Source: UBA7683 sp964643895 (GTDB taxonomy: Bacteria; Patescibacteriota; Saccharimonadia; Saccharimonadales; UBA7683). From it: a stretch of 38,524 nt of DNA. Of the stretch, positions 7,768 through 14,699 are shown one piece after another. The position numbers and the translations under genes were made by a program. The DNA lies in assembly GCA_964643895.1 (NCBI GenBank), contig CAZXUE010000009.1, positions 1 to 38,524 of the forward strand, written 5' to 3'. Each line of letters begins with the position of its first letter. Within the stretch, counting starts at the first letter, position 1. Under the pieces are notes generated by a model. The model ran no database searches, was not told the origin of the DNA, and saw nothing but the letters and a program-made list of their open reading frames with translations.

Positions 7768-8045
7768 GAGTCTTTCCCATGCAGTCTTAGCGCATTACTT
7801 GAGTCATTATGAGTGCCCGCTGAATTAACATGTTTGTCTGAAATTTTGGCGCCCTTTTTAATGATATGCACCAGCGCCATGGCGTGGCCGCGACCGAGAT
7901 TGTTTTCATCTGCCAGCCACTGGATAATCTCGCCGGCTTTCGTCTCTGTACCAAAACCCCTGCTCGTTGCTTCATCAATAAACTGCTGCGGTGTTTTGTC
8001 AGTTTTGGCTTCGATATTATCTAAATATGCTTGAAATGACATCAT
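7764..8045 (-). CDS. DUF4287 domain protein
   Basis: A 93-residue protein matching DUF4287: SFQAYLDNIEAKTDKTPQQF, then KAGEIIQWL, then LGRGHAMALVHIIKKG and ISDKHV near the end. The family is often found next to DUF1653-like and VOC-type genes, and its function is not established. Two adjacent ATGs are possible starts (8045 and 8042). It is the first gene of the four-gene operon. Its promoter (TGg TATACT at 8075-8080) leaves a leader of about 23 nt with a GCGAGGG SD, so unlike many first genes here it is not leaderless. Confidence 0.85.
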   Translation of the reverse strand: MMSFQAYLDNIEAKTDKTPQQFIDEATSRGFGTETKAGEIIQWLADENNLGRGHAMALVHIIKKGAKISDKHVNSAGTHNDSSNALRLHGKDS

Positions 8046-8074
8046 CCCTCGCTTTTGTTAGACCGACTGTCTCT

Positions 8075-8080
8075 AGTATA
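8075..8080 (-). promoter_or_regulatory. extended -10 (TGg TATACT) of the DUF4287 operon
   Basis: The predicted start near 8068 gives a leader of about 23 nt with an SD-like GCGAGGG. It is divergent from the + strand promoter 40 nt away. Confidence 0.6.
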
Positions 8081-8120
8081 CCAGTAGCTGCACTCCGCGG
8101 CCGATCCTTAGACAAAAGAG

Positions 8121-8126
8121 TATAAT
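8121..8126 (+). promoter_or_regulatory. -10 (TATAAT), leaderless GTG
   Basis: TATAAT ends exactly 6 nt before the GTG at 8133, so transcription is predicted to begin on the start codon. No -35 match and no SD. Confidence 0.65.
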
Positions 8127-8132
8127 GGAATA

Positions 8133-9068
8133 GTGATAGATCGATATCGTACCTACCAACCCCGGTATCAGCAAGCACGGAAGCCGAAGCGTCATTACGG
8201 CCGTTTTTTTACTCTCGCCTGCCTCCTTGCAGCCATGCTTGTTGTGGGTAAAACAGCAGCCAAACAGTTGCTTGCCGAGGAAAAAAACGTAACTAAATCG
8301 AGTACTTCCCAAAAATCGAAGCCACGCATCAAGGCAGATCCCATTGCCTCAACAACCTGGAACGACCTCAGCCAACAAATTAACGCTGTTATTGCAGAAC
8401 ATGGCGACCTTGATATTTCAGTTGCAATCATTGATATCGCTACCAACACCAGCGCAAACTACGGCATTCAAGATAGTTTTGCCGGAGCAAGCACCACAAA
8501 AGTTCTCACCGCTGCCGCCTATCTTGACGCAGTTGAGAACGGCGAGCGAAAGCTGACAGCCAGCATTAATGGTACGACTGCCAAACAACAAATAAGTAAC
8601 ATGATCAACCAAAGTGATAACAACGCCTGGGCGGCTCTTAATCAGAACTTAAGCTACACAACCATAGAAGAATACGCTGCATCTATTGGTATTACCTCGT
8701 ACAAAGCAAAGAACAATGTCATTACTGCAAGCGACGAGGCTCTTTTGCTACAAAAGCTCTACCAAAGAGCACTGCTTAATGAGGAAAATACGACCCTTTT
8801 ACTCTCATACATGCAGGAAACCAACAACGAGGCCATGATTCCTCAAGTTATACCGGAAGGCGCCGCTTTATATCATAAATATGGTCAGCTTGAAGATAGG
8901 CTGCATGACGCAGCAATCGTCGATTATCAAGATCGGCCAATTTCATTAGTGATCTATACCAAAGGCGGTGCTACAGATGGCTCAAATTATCAGAGCAGGG
9001 TAGCACTTATTCGCACACTTGCTCAAACCGTTTTTGGCGTTATCTACGCAGACGCATCCCAGCAATAA
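8133..9068 (+). CDS. class A beta-lactamase-like serine hydrolase, membrane-anchored
   Basis: A 311-residue protein with a cytoplasmic basic N-terminus, one membrane anchor (about 25-43) and an outside domain of the class A beta-lactamase / penicillin-recognising fold. The catalytic STTK is at 120-123, SDN at 161-163, and the third box is KYG (249-251) in place of KTG. I cannot place the deacylating Glu of true lactamases with confidence, so activity on peptidoglycan or an unknown substrate is as likely as antibiotic resistance. The GTG start is chosen because TATAAT lies exactly 6 nt upstream. Confidence 0.85.
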   Translation: MIDRYRTYQPRYQQARKPKRHYGRFFTLACLLAAMLVVGKTAAKQLLAEEKNVTKSSTSQKSKPRIKADPIASTTWNDLSQQINAVIAEHGDLDISVAIIDIATNTSANYGIQDSFAGASTTKVLTAAAYLDAVENGERKLTASINGTTAKQQISNMINQSDNNAWAALNQNLSYTTIEEYAASIGITSYKAKNNVITASDEALLLQKLYQRALLNEENTTLLLSYMQETNNEAMIPQVIPEGAALYHKYGQLEDRLHDAAIVDYQDRPISLVIYTKGGATDGSNYQSRVALIRTLAQTVFGVIYADASQQ

Positions 9069-9079
9069 CAGTACCGTGA

Positions 9080-9085
9080 TAAAAT
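9080..9085 (+). promoter_or_regulatory. extended -10 (TGa TAAAAT)
   Basis: The predicted start near 9092 gives a 16-nt leader containing the AAGGAGGG SD of the superoxide dismutase gene. Confidence 0.5.
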
Positions 9086-9107
9086 TAAGCTAGGCAAGGA
9101 GGGATTT

Positions 9108-9659
9108 ATGCAACTACAATTACAGGCCGACGATAAGCAAGTAACAGGAAGGGCTGCAGCAAAAGTTGCCGGCCCGGACGTACACGGTAGCGCCGTACTT
9201 ACCGAATACACCGTTGGTACCGGCGTATACGTACACATTAAGATTGATCTTAGCGGTGATCCCTCTGTACTTACCCCTGGTAAGCATGCCGTGCATTTTC
9301 ACGAAAAGGCAGCTTGTGATTGCGATGGCTTTAAGTGCGCGGGAGGCCACTTTGATCCCGGTCCCAGCGGCAACACGGATCCCGACGCCAATCACGGCTA
9401 TCATGCCGGCGACCTTCCACAGATTGTGATTGATGAAGATGGCAACGGCACACTTGAAGCCATTACTACTAGGGTAACGCTTTCTGACGGGCCTGTCTCG
9501 TTACTAGGTAAAAGCTCCGCCCCTGAGGGCACCTCAATTATGGTTCATGGCAACCCCGATCCGCATACACCTGGAGAATCGGGTTCTGGCCACAGCGGTG
9601 GCCCTCGCCTTGCCTGCGGTACCATAGAGCCTACACCTAGTGCACCAGCTATAGCGTAG
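9108..9659 (+). CDS. sodC: Cu/Zn superoxide dismutase
   Basis: A 183-residue protein with the full metal site of Cu/Zn superoxide dismutase, which converts superoxide to oxygen and hydrogen peroxide. HFHE gives the first two Cu ligands, AGGHFDPG the bridging His, NHGYHAGDL the Zn ligands (two His and Asp), and MVHG the last Cu ligand. The RLACG near residue 168 carries the active-site Arg and the Cys that pairs with the Cys before AGGHF. Bacterial SodC is normally exported, but no signal peptide or membrane anchor is visible: the first residues are MQLQLQADDKQ. The ATG is well supported by an AAGGAGGG SD. It lies 39 nt after the serine hydrolase but has its own -10. Confidence 0.93.
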   Translation: MQLQLQADDKQVTGRAAAKVAGPDVHGSAVLTEYTVGTGVYVHIKIDLSGDPSVLTPGKHAVHFHEKAACDCDGFKCAGGHFDPGPSGNTDPDANHGYHAGDLPQIVIDEDGNGTLEAITTRVTLSDGPVSLLGKSSAPEGTSIMVHGNPDPHTPGESGSGHSGGPRLACGTIEPTPSAPAIA

Positions 9660-9712
9660 GTACACCACCCGTAGCGTATTTAAAAATAGATGGCGAAAAT
9701 GGTAAAAAAGCC

Positions 9713-9742
9713 TTTACAAACTGCTTATGTGATTGCTACTAT
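9713..9742 (+). promoter_or_regulatory. promoter TTTACA-18-TGc-TACTAT
   Basis: A -35-like TTTACA (9713-9718), an 18-nt spacer and an extended -10 TACTAT (9737-9742) predict a start at 9749. No protein gene follows before the terminator at 9827-9851. Confidence 0.5.
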
Positions 9743-9748
9743 TAACTC

Positions 9749-9851
9749 AAGCTCTAAGGAAAAAATAAAAATCAAACAAAAAATTTCCTGTGGATGAGCC
9801 TCCACCACAACAACTATTTATATTTTAAAACAACCCGTTATGGGTTGTTTT
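9749..9851 (+). ncRNA. candidate small RNA, about 103 nt
   Basis: The span runs from a predicted start to a strong terminator hairpin and holds nested complementarity. AGGAAA (9757-9762) pairs with TTTCCT (9784-9789) across an A-rich loop, GTGGA (9790-9794) pairs with TCCAC (9801-9805), and the terminator stem follows. The alternative is a short peptide: an ATG at 9690 opens a 35-codon frame to 9797, but it has no SD and only a weak TATTTA 7 nt upstream. No known RNA family is recognised. Confidence 0.4.
9827..9851. terminator. bidirectional intrinsic terminator
   Basis: AAAACAACCC and GGGTTGTTTT form a perfect 10-bp stem around GTTAT. The A/T ends serve as U-tract on either strand. It separates the + strand genes from the convergent trmD. 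Confidence 0.9.
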
Positions 9852-9879
9852 AATGTTTAAGCCGTCAGGGGCTAATCTG

Positions 9880-10518
9880 TCAGTTTTCTTTGCGCCACTT
9901 TTCGATTTCAGCGTGATTGCCACTAAGGAGTGTGTCTGGTACTTGCATACCTCGGAAATCGGCTGGTCGCGTATATTGCGGCGCTTCAATTGACTCGTCA
10001 TCTTCGTAAAAGCTCTCTATCTCAGCCGAGGTTTCGCCGCCCAGTACGCCAGGAAGCAATCGCACAATACTATCTGTTACGATCATAGCCGGAATCTCAC
10101 CGCCTGTCAGTACATAGTTGCCAATGCAAATCTGCTCGTCAACCACATCTACAATCCGCTCGTCGTAGCCCTCGTACCGCCCACAGATGATAATTAAACC
10201 CTTGTCTTCAGCAGCATATTGTTTTGCCTTCGATTGCTTCCAGAATACACCTCTTGGCGTCATAAGTAGCACTTTTGCCTTAGGATCGTTCTTTTTCGCA
10301 GCCTCAACGGCCTTCATCAACGGCTCGATCATCAAAACCATACCATCACCGCCACCATACGGTGTATCGTCAACCTGCTTACGCGGACCCGTCCCAAACT
10401 CACGCAAATTCACACAGGAATACTCAACAATACCGTCTTTCGCCGCCTTCCACAGCATTGAAGTATTGAAAACTCCCTCAAACATTTCTGGGAACAAAGT
10501 AATAATTTGAATCTTCAT
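9880..10518 (-). CDS. trmD: tRNA (guanine-N1)-methyltransferase TrmD, C-terminally short
   Basis: A 212-residue TrmD, the SPOUT-class enzyme that puts m1G at position 37 of tRNAs with G36, preventing frameshifts. Typical segments are MKIQIITLFPEMFEG, the PYGGGDGMVLMIEPL loop, RYEGYDERI, and the trefoil-knot AdoMet site IGNYVLTGGEIPAM followed by RLLPGVLG. It ends right after LLSGNHAEIEKWRKEN. Usual TrmD proteins continue for some 20-40 residues of basic helix (REQSL...RRPDLL type), so the C-terminal tail is missing here. The promoter has TATACT 7 nt before the ATG (near-leaderless). The gene follows the SPFH gene on the same strand, about 110 nt away. Confidence 0.95.
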   Translation of the reverse strand: MKIQIITLFPEMFEGVFNTSMLWKAAKDGIVEYSCVNLREFGTGPRKQVDDTPYGGGDGMVLMIEPLMKAVEAAKKNDPKAKVLLMTPRGVFWKQSKAKQYAAEDKGLIIICGRYEGYDERIVDVVDEQICIGNYVLTGGEIPAMIVTDSIVRLLPGVLGGETSAEIESFYEDDESIEAPQYTRPADFRGMQVPDTLLSGNHAEIEKWRKEN

Positions 10519-10525
10519 CTGATAC

Positions 10526-10531
10526 AGTATA
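10526..10531 (-). promoter_or_regulatory. -10 (TATACT) of trmD, near-leaderless
   Basis: It ends 7 nt before the trmD ATG, predicting a leader of 0-1 nt. Confidence 0.55.
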
Positions 10532-10627
10532 GCCCATAATAGAAATACCAGCCATGTAAGACGGTACTTCTATTAGCTATCATGATAAGCATAGGTCTTA
10601 TTTTACAAGGACTAACCCTTACTGCAG

Positions 10628-11377
10628 TTACTGTAACGGGATGTTGAAGACGGTGCCACCACCGGTGTACTGAGGCATTTTTCCGTCCCATTTTTCTATG
10701 GCCCATTTTTGTAGCAATTCAGGTGATAAAGTCTGTCTTTGGGCTTCCTGCGCCTGAGCATCTGTTTTTGCGGCTTCTAAATTAAACTTGGCGCGCTCAG
10801 CATTTTGCTGGGCCACCTGCTTATCTTCAATTGCTTTTGTAAATGCATCTGAGAAGCTGAAGTTTGTAATGCTTAAATCTTCCACAATAACACCATAACG
10901 ATATAGGCGAGACTTAAGAGCTTCATAAGCGTCTTTCTTTACAGCAGCTCGACTGGTAATCATTTCGCTCGCCGTAAACCTGGATGCAGCGGCTTTGAAT
11001 GTTTCGCTTGTAGCTGGATCAATGAGTTTCTCTCTGAAATCCCGGCCTATAGTTTTGTGAATTTCACTTACTTGATTTCTGTCAAGACGATAGTTTAACA
11101 CCACCGTAGCTCTTACATCTTGTAAGTCCTGAGTAGCGGCAGCAACATCTTGAGTTTCCTCTTTTAGCACGCGCACATCGTAACGACTTACTCTTTCTAT
11201 ACCAATTGGTAGAACAACGTGTAGACCCTCGCTGAGTTCCCTGCCGGTTACGCCTCCAAACCGTGTAACTACTCCGACCTGACCTGTGCGTATCATTCGA
11301 ATACTTGTTAACAGCAAAAGTACAATTACTCCAAGTGTTATGAAGATCACTGTCTTGCTCATTTTTAGACTTGCCAT
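10628..11377 (-). CDS. SPFH/prohibitin-family membrane protein
   Basis: A 249-residue protein. One N-terminal membrane helix (about 8-26) is followed by an SPFH (band 7/prohibitin) domain with GQVGVVTRFGGVTGRELSEG and later YGVIVEDLSITNFSFSDAF, then an Ala/Gln/Glu-rich coiled coil (KQVAQQNAERAKFNLEAAK). Such proteins form large ring-like oligomers on the membrane and act as scaffolds or modulate membrane proteases. An upstream in-frame GTG exists at 11398 but lies 1 nt after the -10 box, so it is not transcribed. The ATG at 11377 has an AGAGG SD and is chosen as the start. Confidence 0.9.
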   Translation of the reverse strand: MASLKMSKTVIFITLGVIVLLLLTSIRMIRTGQVGVVTRFGGVTGRELSEGLHVVLPIGIERVSRYDVRVLKEETQDVAAATQDLQDVRATVVLNYRLDRNQVSEIHKTIGRDFREKLIDPATSETFKAAASRFTASEMITSRAAVKKDAYEALKSRLYRYGVIVEDLSITNFSFSDAFTKAIEDKQVAQQNAERAKFNLEAAKTDAQAQEAQRQTLSPELLQKWAIEKWDGKMPQYTGGGTVFNIPLQ

Positions 11378-11399
11378 GTTGCTACCTCTTTCTAGCACT

Positions 11400-11405
11400 A
11401 GTATA
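11400..11405 (-). promoter_or_regulatory. -10 (TATACT) of the SPFH gene
   Basis: The predicted start near 11393 leaves a 16-nt leader with an AGAGG SD before ATG 11377. Confidence 0.55.
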
Positions 11406-11424
11406 CTTCTAAATTCCTTGAATT

Positions 11425-11452
11425 AAAAATACCTCCTAACGGAGATATTTTT
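11425..11452. terminator. intrinsic terminator after the KH gene
   Basis: AAAAATACCTCC (11425-11436) pairs with GGAGATATTTTT (11441-11452), with one G-U pair on the minus strand and loop TAAC. The T-run is part of the stem. It is about 100 nt past the KH gene's stop. Confidence 0.8.
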
Positions 11453-11548
11453 AACACATATAAAGCTCTCTGATTTCTCAGACTCGCAAGCGAGCTTTTG
11501 AAGTTTTTATTTTCTTTGTATGTTACCTTTTCGTGGTGAACATAAGTA

Positions 11549-12004
11549 TTATATATCGATATCATCGAGATCCGCAAGGTCATTTCGATGCTTTTTTTCG
11601 TAATCTGATACTTCTTCTTCACTGTTTTCCACAGGTTCATCGGTAACTTCTTCCACAGGGTTTTCAGCTGGTTCGTCTACTGCTGTAATATCGTTGGCAG
11701 TGTCATCTGATGAGGTGTCGTCTTGCGAACGGCTTTGGGTAGCACCGCTCCCGCCATCGGTATCAACTATCTTCAAGTTGTAACGGGCCTCGTTCTTGGT
11801 ACCCAGTGCACGTAGCAGTGTTCGAATACTCTGAGCCGTGCCACCACGCTTGCCAATCACCCGGCCGAGATCTTCCGGATCAACCGTAAGTTCAAGCAAT
11901 ACACCTTTTTCATCAATCGTTCGCTCCACTACAACCGCATCAGGATTTCCAACTAACGCCTTTACTACAAACTCTACAAATTGCTGGTCAATACTTGCTG
12001 ACAT
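11549..12004 (-). CDS. KH-domain RNA-binding protein with acidic tail (KhpA-like)
   Basis: A 151-residue protein. Residues 1-77 are a single KH domain of the KhpA (YlqC) type: LTVDPEDLGRVIGKRGGTAQ holds the GxxG loop (GKRG) that grips RNA, and the gene neighbourhood next to rpsP and trmD is the usual one for this family. Residues 78-151 are an unusually long acidic, Ser/Glu/Asp-rich tail that standard KhpA lacks; it is probably disordered. KhpA proteins bind RNA globally and affect cell elongation in Firmicutes. The promoter is TGc TATACT at 12040-12045, with a leader of about 29 nt and an AGAGGAG SD. Confidence 0.88.
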   Translation of the reverse strand: MSASIDQQFVEFVVKALVGNPDAVVVERTIDEKGVLLELTVDPEDLGRVIGKRGGTAQSIRTLLRALGTKNEARYNLKIVDTDGGSGATQSRSQDDTSSDDTANDITAVDEPAENPVEEVTDEPVENSEEEVSDYEKKHRNDLADLDDIDI

Positions 12005-12039
12005 ATCTGTCTCCTCTTCTCATTTACGTTTGTGCTTTT

Positions 12040-12045
12040 AGTATA
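12040..12045 (-). promoter_or_regulatory. extended -10 (TGc TATACT) of the KH gene
   Basis: The predicted start near 12033 gives a leader of about 29 nt with a strong SD. The KH gene is thus transcribed separately after the rpsP terminator. Confidence 0.6.
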
Positions 12046-12086
12046 GCAGGTTGGGGTTCTTAGTTGATAGCTTGTGGTTAGTAGCA

Positions 12087-12115
12087 AAAGTGTGCCGTAA
12101 ATTACAGCACACTTT
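12087..12115 (-). terminator. intrinsic terminator after rpsP
   Basis: AAAGTGTGC and GCACACTTT form a perfect 9-bp stem around an 11-nt loop, followed by one further T on the minus strand. It lies 20 nt after the rpsP stop. Confidence 0.7.
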
Positions 12116-12135
12116 GGACCGCTCTTTGTAACAGT

Positions 12136-12603
12136 CTAGGCATTTTTATCGTCAGAGGCTTCGTCTTCGGCTGAAGTCTTAGTCTCTTCTACAGGCGCTT
12201 CAGTAGCTGAGGCTTCTTCGACAGCGGTTTCAGCCGACACTTCTTCTGGTGCAGCTTCTTCAGCGAGAGCTTCTGCAACTTCATCCTTCGGTTGGTTGCG
12301 GCGAAGTTTTTCAGCGTTTTTAATGGTCTTCTGCTTTTTATCAGAGGTAACTTTCACCCAAGCCGGAAGCGCAACCTTTTCAGCTTGCAAAAGCTTTACA
12401 ACACGATCAGAAGGTTGGGCACCATTCTTCAAAAAAGTAGCTACCTTTTGTTTATCAAGAGAGGTTTCTTTTGTATGAGGATTGTAGCTTCCTAAATTGG
12501 CAACCACCTTACCACTTGTTGGCTGGCGATGAGTCTCTTGTACAATCACCCGATACGTTGGGTAACCTTTACGACCAGTTCTCTGCATTCGAATTGCTAA
12601 CAT
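12136..12603 (-). CDS. rpsP: 30S ribosomal protein bS16 with long acidic extension
   Basis: A 155-residue protein. Residues 1-82 are bS16: MLAIRMQRTGRKGYPTYRVI, then NLGSYNPHTKE, then GAQPSDRVVKLL. bS16 is an early assembly protein of the small ribosomal subunit. Standard bS16 is 80-90 residues, while here a tail of about 70 residues rich in Ala and Glu (AEEAAPEEVSAETA type) follows. A AAGGGAG SD lies 9 nt before the ATG. A near-perfect promoter is found at 12659-12687 and a terminator follows the gene, so it is probably transcribed on its own at a high level. Confidence 0.95.
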   Translation of the reverse strand: MLAIRMQRTGRKGYPTYRVIVQETHRQPTSGKVVANLGSYNPHTKETSLDKQKVATFLKNGAQPSDRVVKLLQAEKVALPAWVKVTSDKKQKTIKNAEKLRRNQPKDEVAEALAEEAAPEEVSAETAVEEASATEAPVEETKTSAEDEASDDKNA

Positions 12604-12658
12604 CTAAAAATACTCCCTTTTCTTCACTACTTATAAGTTAATGAAACAATCTTGAGAA

Positions 12659-12687
12659 ATTATACAGATACTGACCCCTAATGTCAA
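12659..12687 (-). promoter_or_regulatory. consensus promoter TTGACA-17-TATAAT of rpsP
   Basis: On the minus strand TTGACA (12682-12687), a 17-nt spacer and TATAAT (12659-12664) match the sigma-70 consensus exactly. The leader is about 49 nt. The -35 overlaps the 3' end of the preceding small ORF. Confidence 0.85.
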
Positions 12688-12926
12688 TCTTGGGCTTGCT
12701 GAGACTTATGGCGCCTAGCTCGTGATCGATACGGCCTCTCACCGCGAGTCCATCGCGCCACGGCATGGGCATAAAGAAATTGATGTCTTTGATCCCTCTC
12801 TTGAAAGAACTCCTCTGTTGCCTTGGCACCAATTACTTGATCGAGCCTACCAATACCACTTATGGGCTCGCCGCTACTGTCAAGCAAAACTTCTGTTTCA
12901 TTGGTGGTTACAGTCTCGGTACTCAT
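12684..12926 (-). CDS. small hypothetical protein, 80 aa
   Basis: An unrecognised 80-residue protein between rnc and rpsP. The first 25 residues are Thr/Glu/Ser-rich, the middle (GRLDQVIGAKATEEFFQERD) looks helical, and the end is strongly basic (RGERPYRSRARRHKSQQ), which could bind nucleic acid. It has no cysteine or membrane segment. It is kept as real because an extended -10 (TGc TATAAT) ends exactly 6 nt before its ATG, the same spacing as other leaderless genes here, and it fits the tight same-strand order 15 nt after the rnc stop. Confidence 0.55.
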   Translation of the reverse strand: MSTETVTTNETEVLLDSSGEPISGIGRLDQVIGAKATEEFFQERDQRHQFLYAHAVARWTRGERPYRSRARRHKSQQAQD

Positions 12927-12932
12927 AGTGTA

Positions 12933-12938
12933 ATTATA
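12933..12938 (-). promoter_or_regulatory. extended -10 (TGc TATAAT), leaderless, at the rnc stop
   Basis: TATAAT ends exactly 6 nt before ATG 12926. The TG of the extended element overlaps the TAA stop of rnc (TAATGCTATAAT). Confidence 0.6.
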
Positions 12939-12941
12939 GCA

Positions 12942-13646
12942 TTAGTCAGCGTCGTAGTATTTCAGCGCCTCTTCGGCCGCTTTCTGCTGAGCGGATTGTT
13001 TGGAGCTTCCGCTACCCGAACCTCGCAGTTGCGAGCCGATAAAAACACCGAGAGTAAAAATTTTATCATGATCGGGACCGTCTTCTGAGAGTACTTTGTA
13101 AACTGGCGTGTGCCCGTCTTTTTCCTGTGCAACTTCTTGTAGATAGCTTTTTGGATCACGCCAGCTGCCGGTTTCTAAAATCTGTGGCAAGGTAGCAATA
13201 ATATTGTCAGTTATAAACTTTTTAGCTAGCTCATAGCCTTGATCAAGATAAATTGCGCCAATCACTGCCTCAAAACTGTTGGCCAATATCTGCTGCCGAG
13301 CTCGTTCGCTGCCGCGTTTTTCACCGCGTGAAAGCCGCAGCATAGTCTCAAAATTTAGCTTTGCTGCAGCCGCACCAATACTTTCAGTGCGGACCAAAGC
13401 GCTGCGCCAGTTGGTCAAGATACCCTCTGGCTCCTCATATTGCGTATAAAGAAATTCAGTTACAACCAGCTCTAGTACGGCATCACCAAGAAATTCAAGT
13501 CGCTCATTGTGGCCATCACTACTTTTTTTATGCTCGTTGACGTAACTTCGGTGTGTAAATGCCATTACCAAAAGATCCGGATCTTTAAATGTAAAACCGA
13601 GAGCTTGCTTGGCAAAATCCTGAAACGGCGTGTGATCTATTTTCAT
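12942..13646 (-). CDS. rnc: ribonuclease III
   Basis: A 234-residue double-strand-specific endoribonuclease that processes rRNA and structured mRNAs. The N-terminal RNase III domain has the signature NERLEFLGDAVLELVVTEFL (about 44-63) with the catalytic Glu and Asp, and a second acidic cluster ANSFEAVIGAIYLDQGY (about 122-138). A double-stranded RNA-binding domain follows (about 163-230): DPKSYLQEVAQE and GSGSSKQSAQQKAAEEALK. Length is normal. A TATAAT at 13658-13663 gives a leader of about 5 nt, and a long imperfect hairpin lies just upstream between the Nudix gene and rnc. Confidence 0.96.
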   Translation of the reverse strand: MKIDHTPFQDFAKQALGFTFKDPDLLVMAFTHRSYVNEHKKSSDGHNERLEFLGDAVLELVVTEFLYTQYEEPEGILTNWRSALVRTESIGAAAAKLNFETMLRLSRGEKRGSERARQQILANSFEAVIGAIYLDQGYELAKKFITDNIIATLPQILETGSWRDPKSYLQEVAQEKDGHTPVYKVLSEDGPDHDKIFTLGVFIGSQLRGSGSGSSKQSAQQKAAEEALKYYDAD

Positions 13647-13657
13647 GCTTTTGATTG

Positions 13658-13663
13658 ATTATA
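13658..13663 (-). promoter_or_regulatory. -10 (TATAAT) of rnc
   Basis: It ends 11 nt before the ATG, giving a predicted leader of about 5 nt. It overlaps the outer end of the long inverted repeat. Confidence 0.5.
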
Positions 13664-13718
13664 GATTAGTGATTATGGATTATAGGTTATTTGCAATAAT
13701 CTAAAATCAGTAATCTAT
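13661..13718 (-). repeat. long imperfect inverted repeat before rnc
   Basis: Arms of 23 nt (13661-13683 and 13696-13718) match at 20 positions around a 12-nt spacer. If transcription runs through from nusB-Nudix, the RNA would fold into a long hairpin next to the RNase III gene. Confidence 0.7.
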
Positions 13719-13726
13719 CTCCTTTC

Positions 13727-14221
13727 TTATAGTTTTTGCTGCCTGATCTGTTTGCTAGCCAGCAACATCAATTTTTCAATACCCTCGTACTCAACCATAT
13801 CGAGCGCTTTATTAAATGGGAACCAACCGATACCGTTCATCCACTCCTCTTTCGTAAGATCGTCAGTATCACCCAATGCTTTTACTAAAAAGATATGCAT
13901 CGTCATGAGCACCAAGCTGTTTTGCCGACGGTAGCGAAACTGAGTTTTGCCAAGGTGATTCAATACTTTCATTTCTTTCAGGCCAGTTTCTTCCTGAATT
14001 TCGCGCTCTGCAGTTTGACGCGGCGTTTCGCCGGGCTCAATATGGCCTTTGGCGATAGTCCAGCGATCTTTAGCATCCTGAGTAAGCAAGATCTCTACTT
14101 CGCCTTTCTTGTTTCGGCGGAACACAACGCCGCCAGCCGTAGTCTCGCGCAAGATATCTTGAATGGCAGGCTTGCGCTTGAAGTACTTTTTAAACTTATT
14201 GAAAGGCTGCGGAGATTTCAT
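13727..14221 (-). CDS. Nudix hydrolase
   Basis: A 164-residue Nudix hydrolase. The box runs GHIEPGETPRQTAEREIQEE and then TGL (about 69-91), with the REIQEE metal-binding core intact. The preceding DILRETTAGGVVFRRNKKGE and the WTIAKGH entry resemble diadenosine polyphosphate (Ap4A) hydrolases and related bacterial Nudix proteins. Substrate is unproven. The start overlaps the stop of nusB by 4 nt, so the two are translationally coupled. A separate Nudix domain is inserted in LeuRS in this window; the two are different in sequence. Confidence 0.9.
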   Translation of the reverse strand: MKSPQPFNKFKKYFKRKPAIQDILRETTAGGVVFRRNKKGEVEILLTQDAKDRWTIAKGHIEPGETPRQTAEREIQEETGLKEMKVLNHLGKTQFRYRRQNSLVLMTMHIFLVKALGDTDDLTKEEWMNGIGWFPFNKALDMVEYEGIEKLMLLASKQIRQQKL

Positions 14222-14673
14222 TTTTTCTCTCCAGCCTCTTCAGGATGCGCTTGTCGCCAAGCCGAACCAAGCACCCCGTTGATAAACTTGCTGGAATTTT
14301 CAGCCCCAAAGCTCTTCGCAAGCTCAACTGCCTCATTAATAGTAACTTTTGAAGGGATTTTTGCCTCTGGCATATCAAAAAGTTCGTATAGTGATAGCCT
14401 TAAAATAGCGTGATCGATCCGGGATATCTGGTTTAGAGGCCACTCCGGAGCAAGTGGTTGCAGTTTTTCATCAAGCTGGGCAAAATTTGCGGCAACGCCC
14501 CGAATAAGTTTTTCAACAAAGGCAAGATCCTCGATTGTATCTTTGTAACGCGCCAGATTACGTTCGATAATCTCTTCGATATCAACCGATACGTCGTCAG
14601 AACGACTTCTAAAATCAAACTCGTAGAGAGCTTGCAAGGCGACTATTCTTCCGAGATGCCGATTAGATGCCAC
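14218..14673 (-). CDS. nusB: transcription antitermination factor NusB
   Basis: A 151-residue all-helical protein that binds boxA RNA with S10 and prevents early termination in rRNA operons. It opens MASNRHLGRIVALQALYEFD, has FVEKLIRGV in the centre and ISRIDHAILRLSLYEL, and ends with the family signature KVTINEAVELAKSFGAENSSKF (given here from residue 109 on) and INGVLG. The start is GTG, with GGAG about 9 nt upstream. It is 26 nt after rpmF and overlaps the Nudix gene. Confidence 0.95.
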   Translation of the reverse strand: MASNRHLGRIVALQALYEFDFRSRSDDVSVDIEEIIERNLARYKDTIEDLAFVEKLIRGVAANFAQLDEKLQPLAPEWPLNQISRIDHAILRLSLYELFDMPEAKIPSKVTINEAVELAKSFGAENSSKFINGVLGSAWRQAHPEEAGEKK

Positions 14674-14699
14674 AGATACTATCTCCGGTTATAAAGTTA

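Noticed and set aside
11398..11640. 80-codon frame overlapping the KH gene end and terminator
   Set aside because: It overlaps a real gene, runs through a terminator hairpin and has no start signals.
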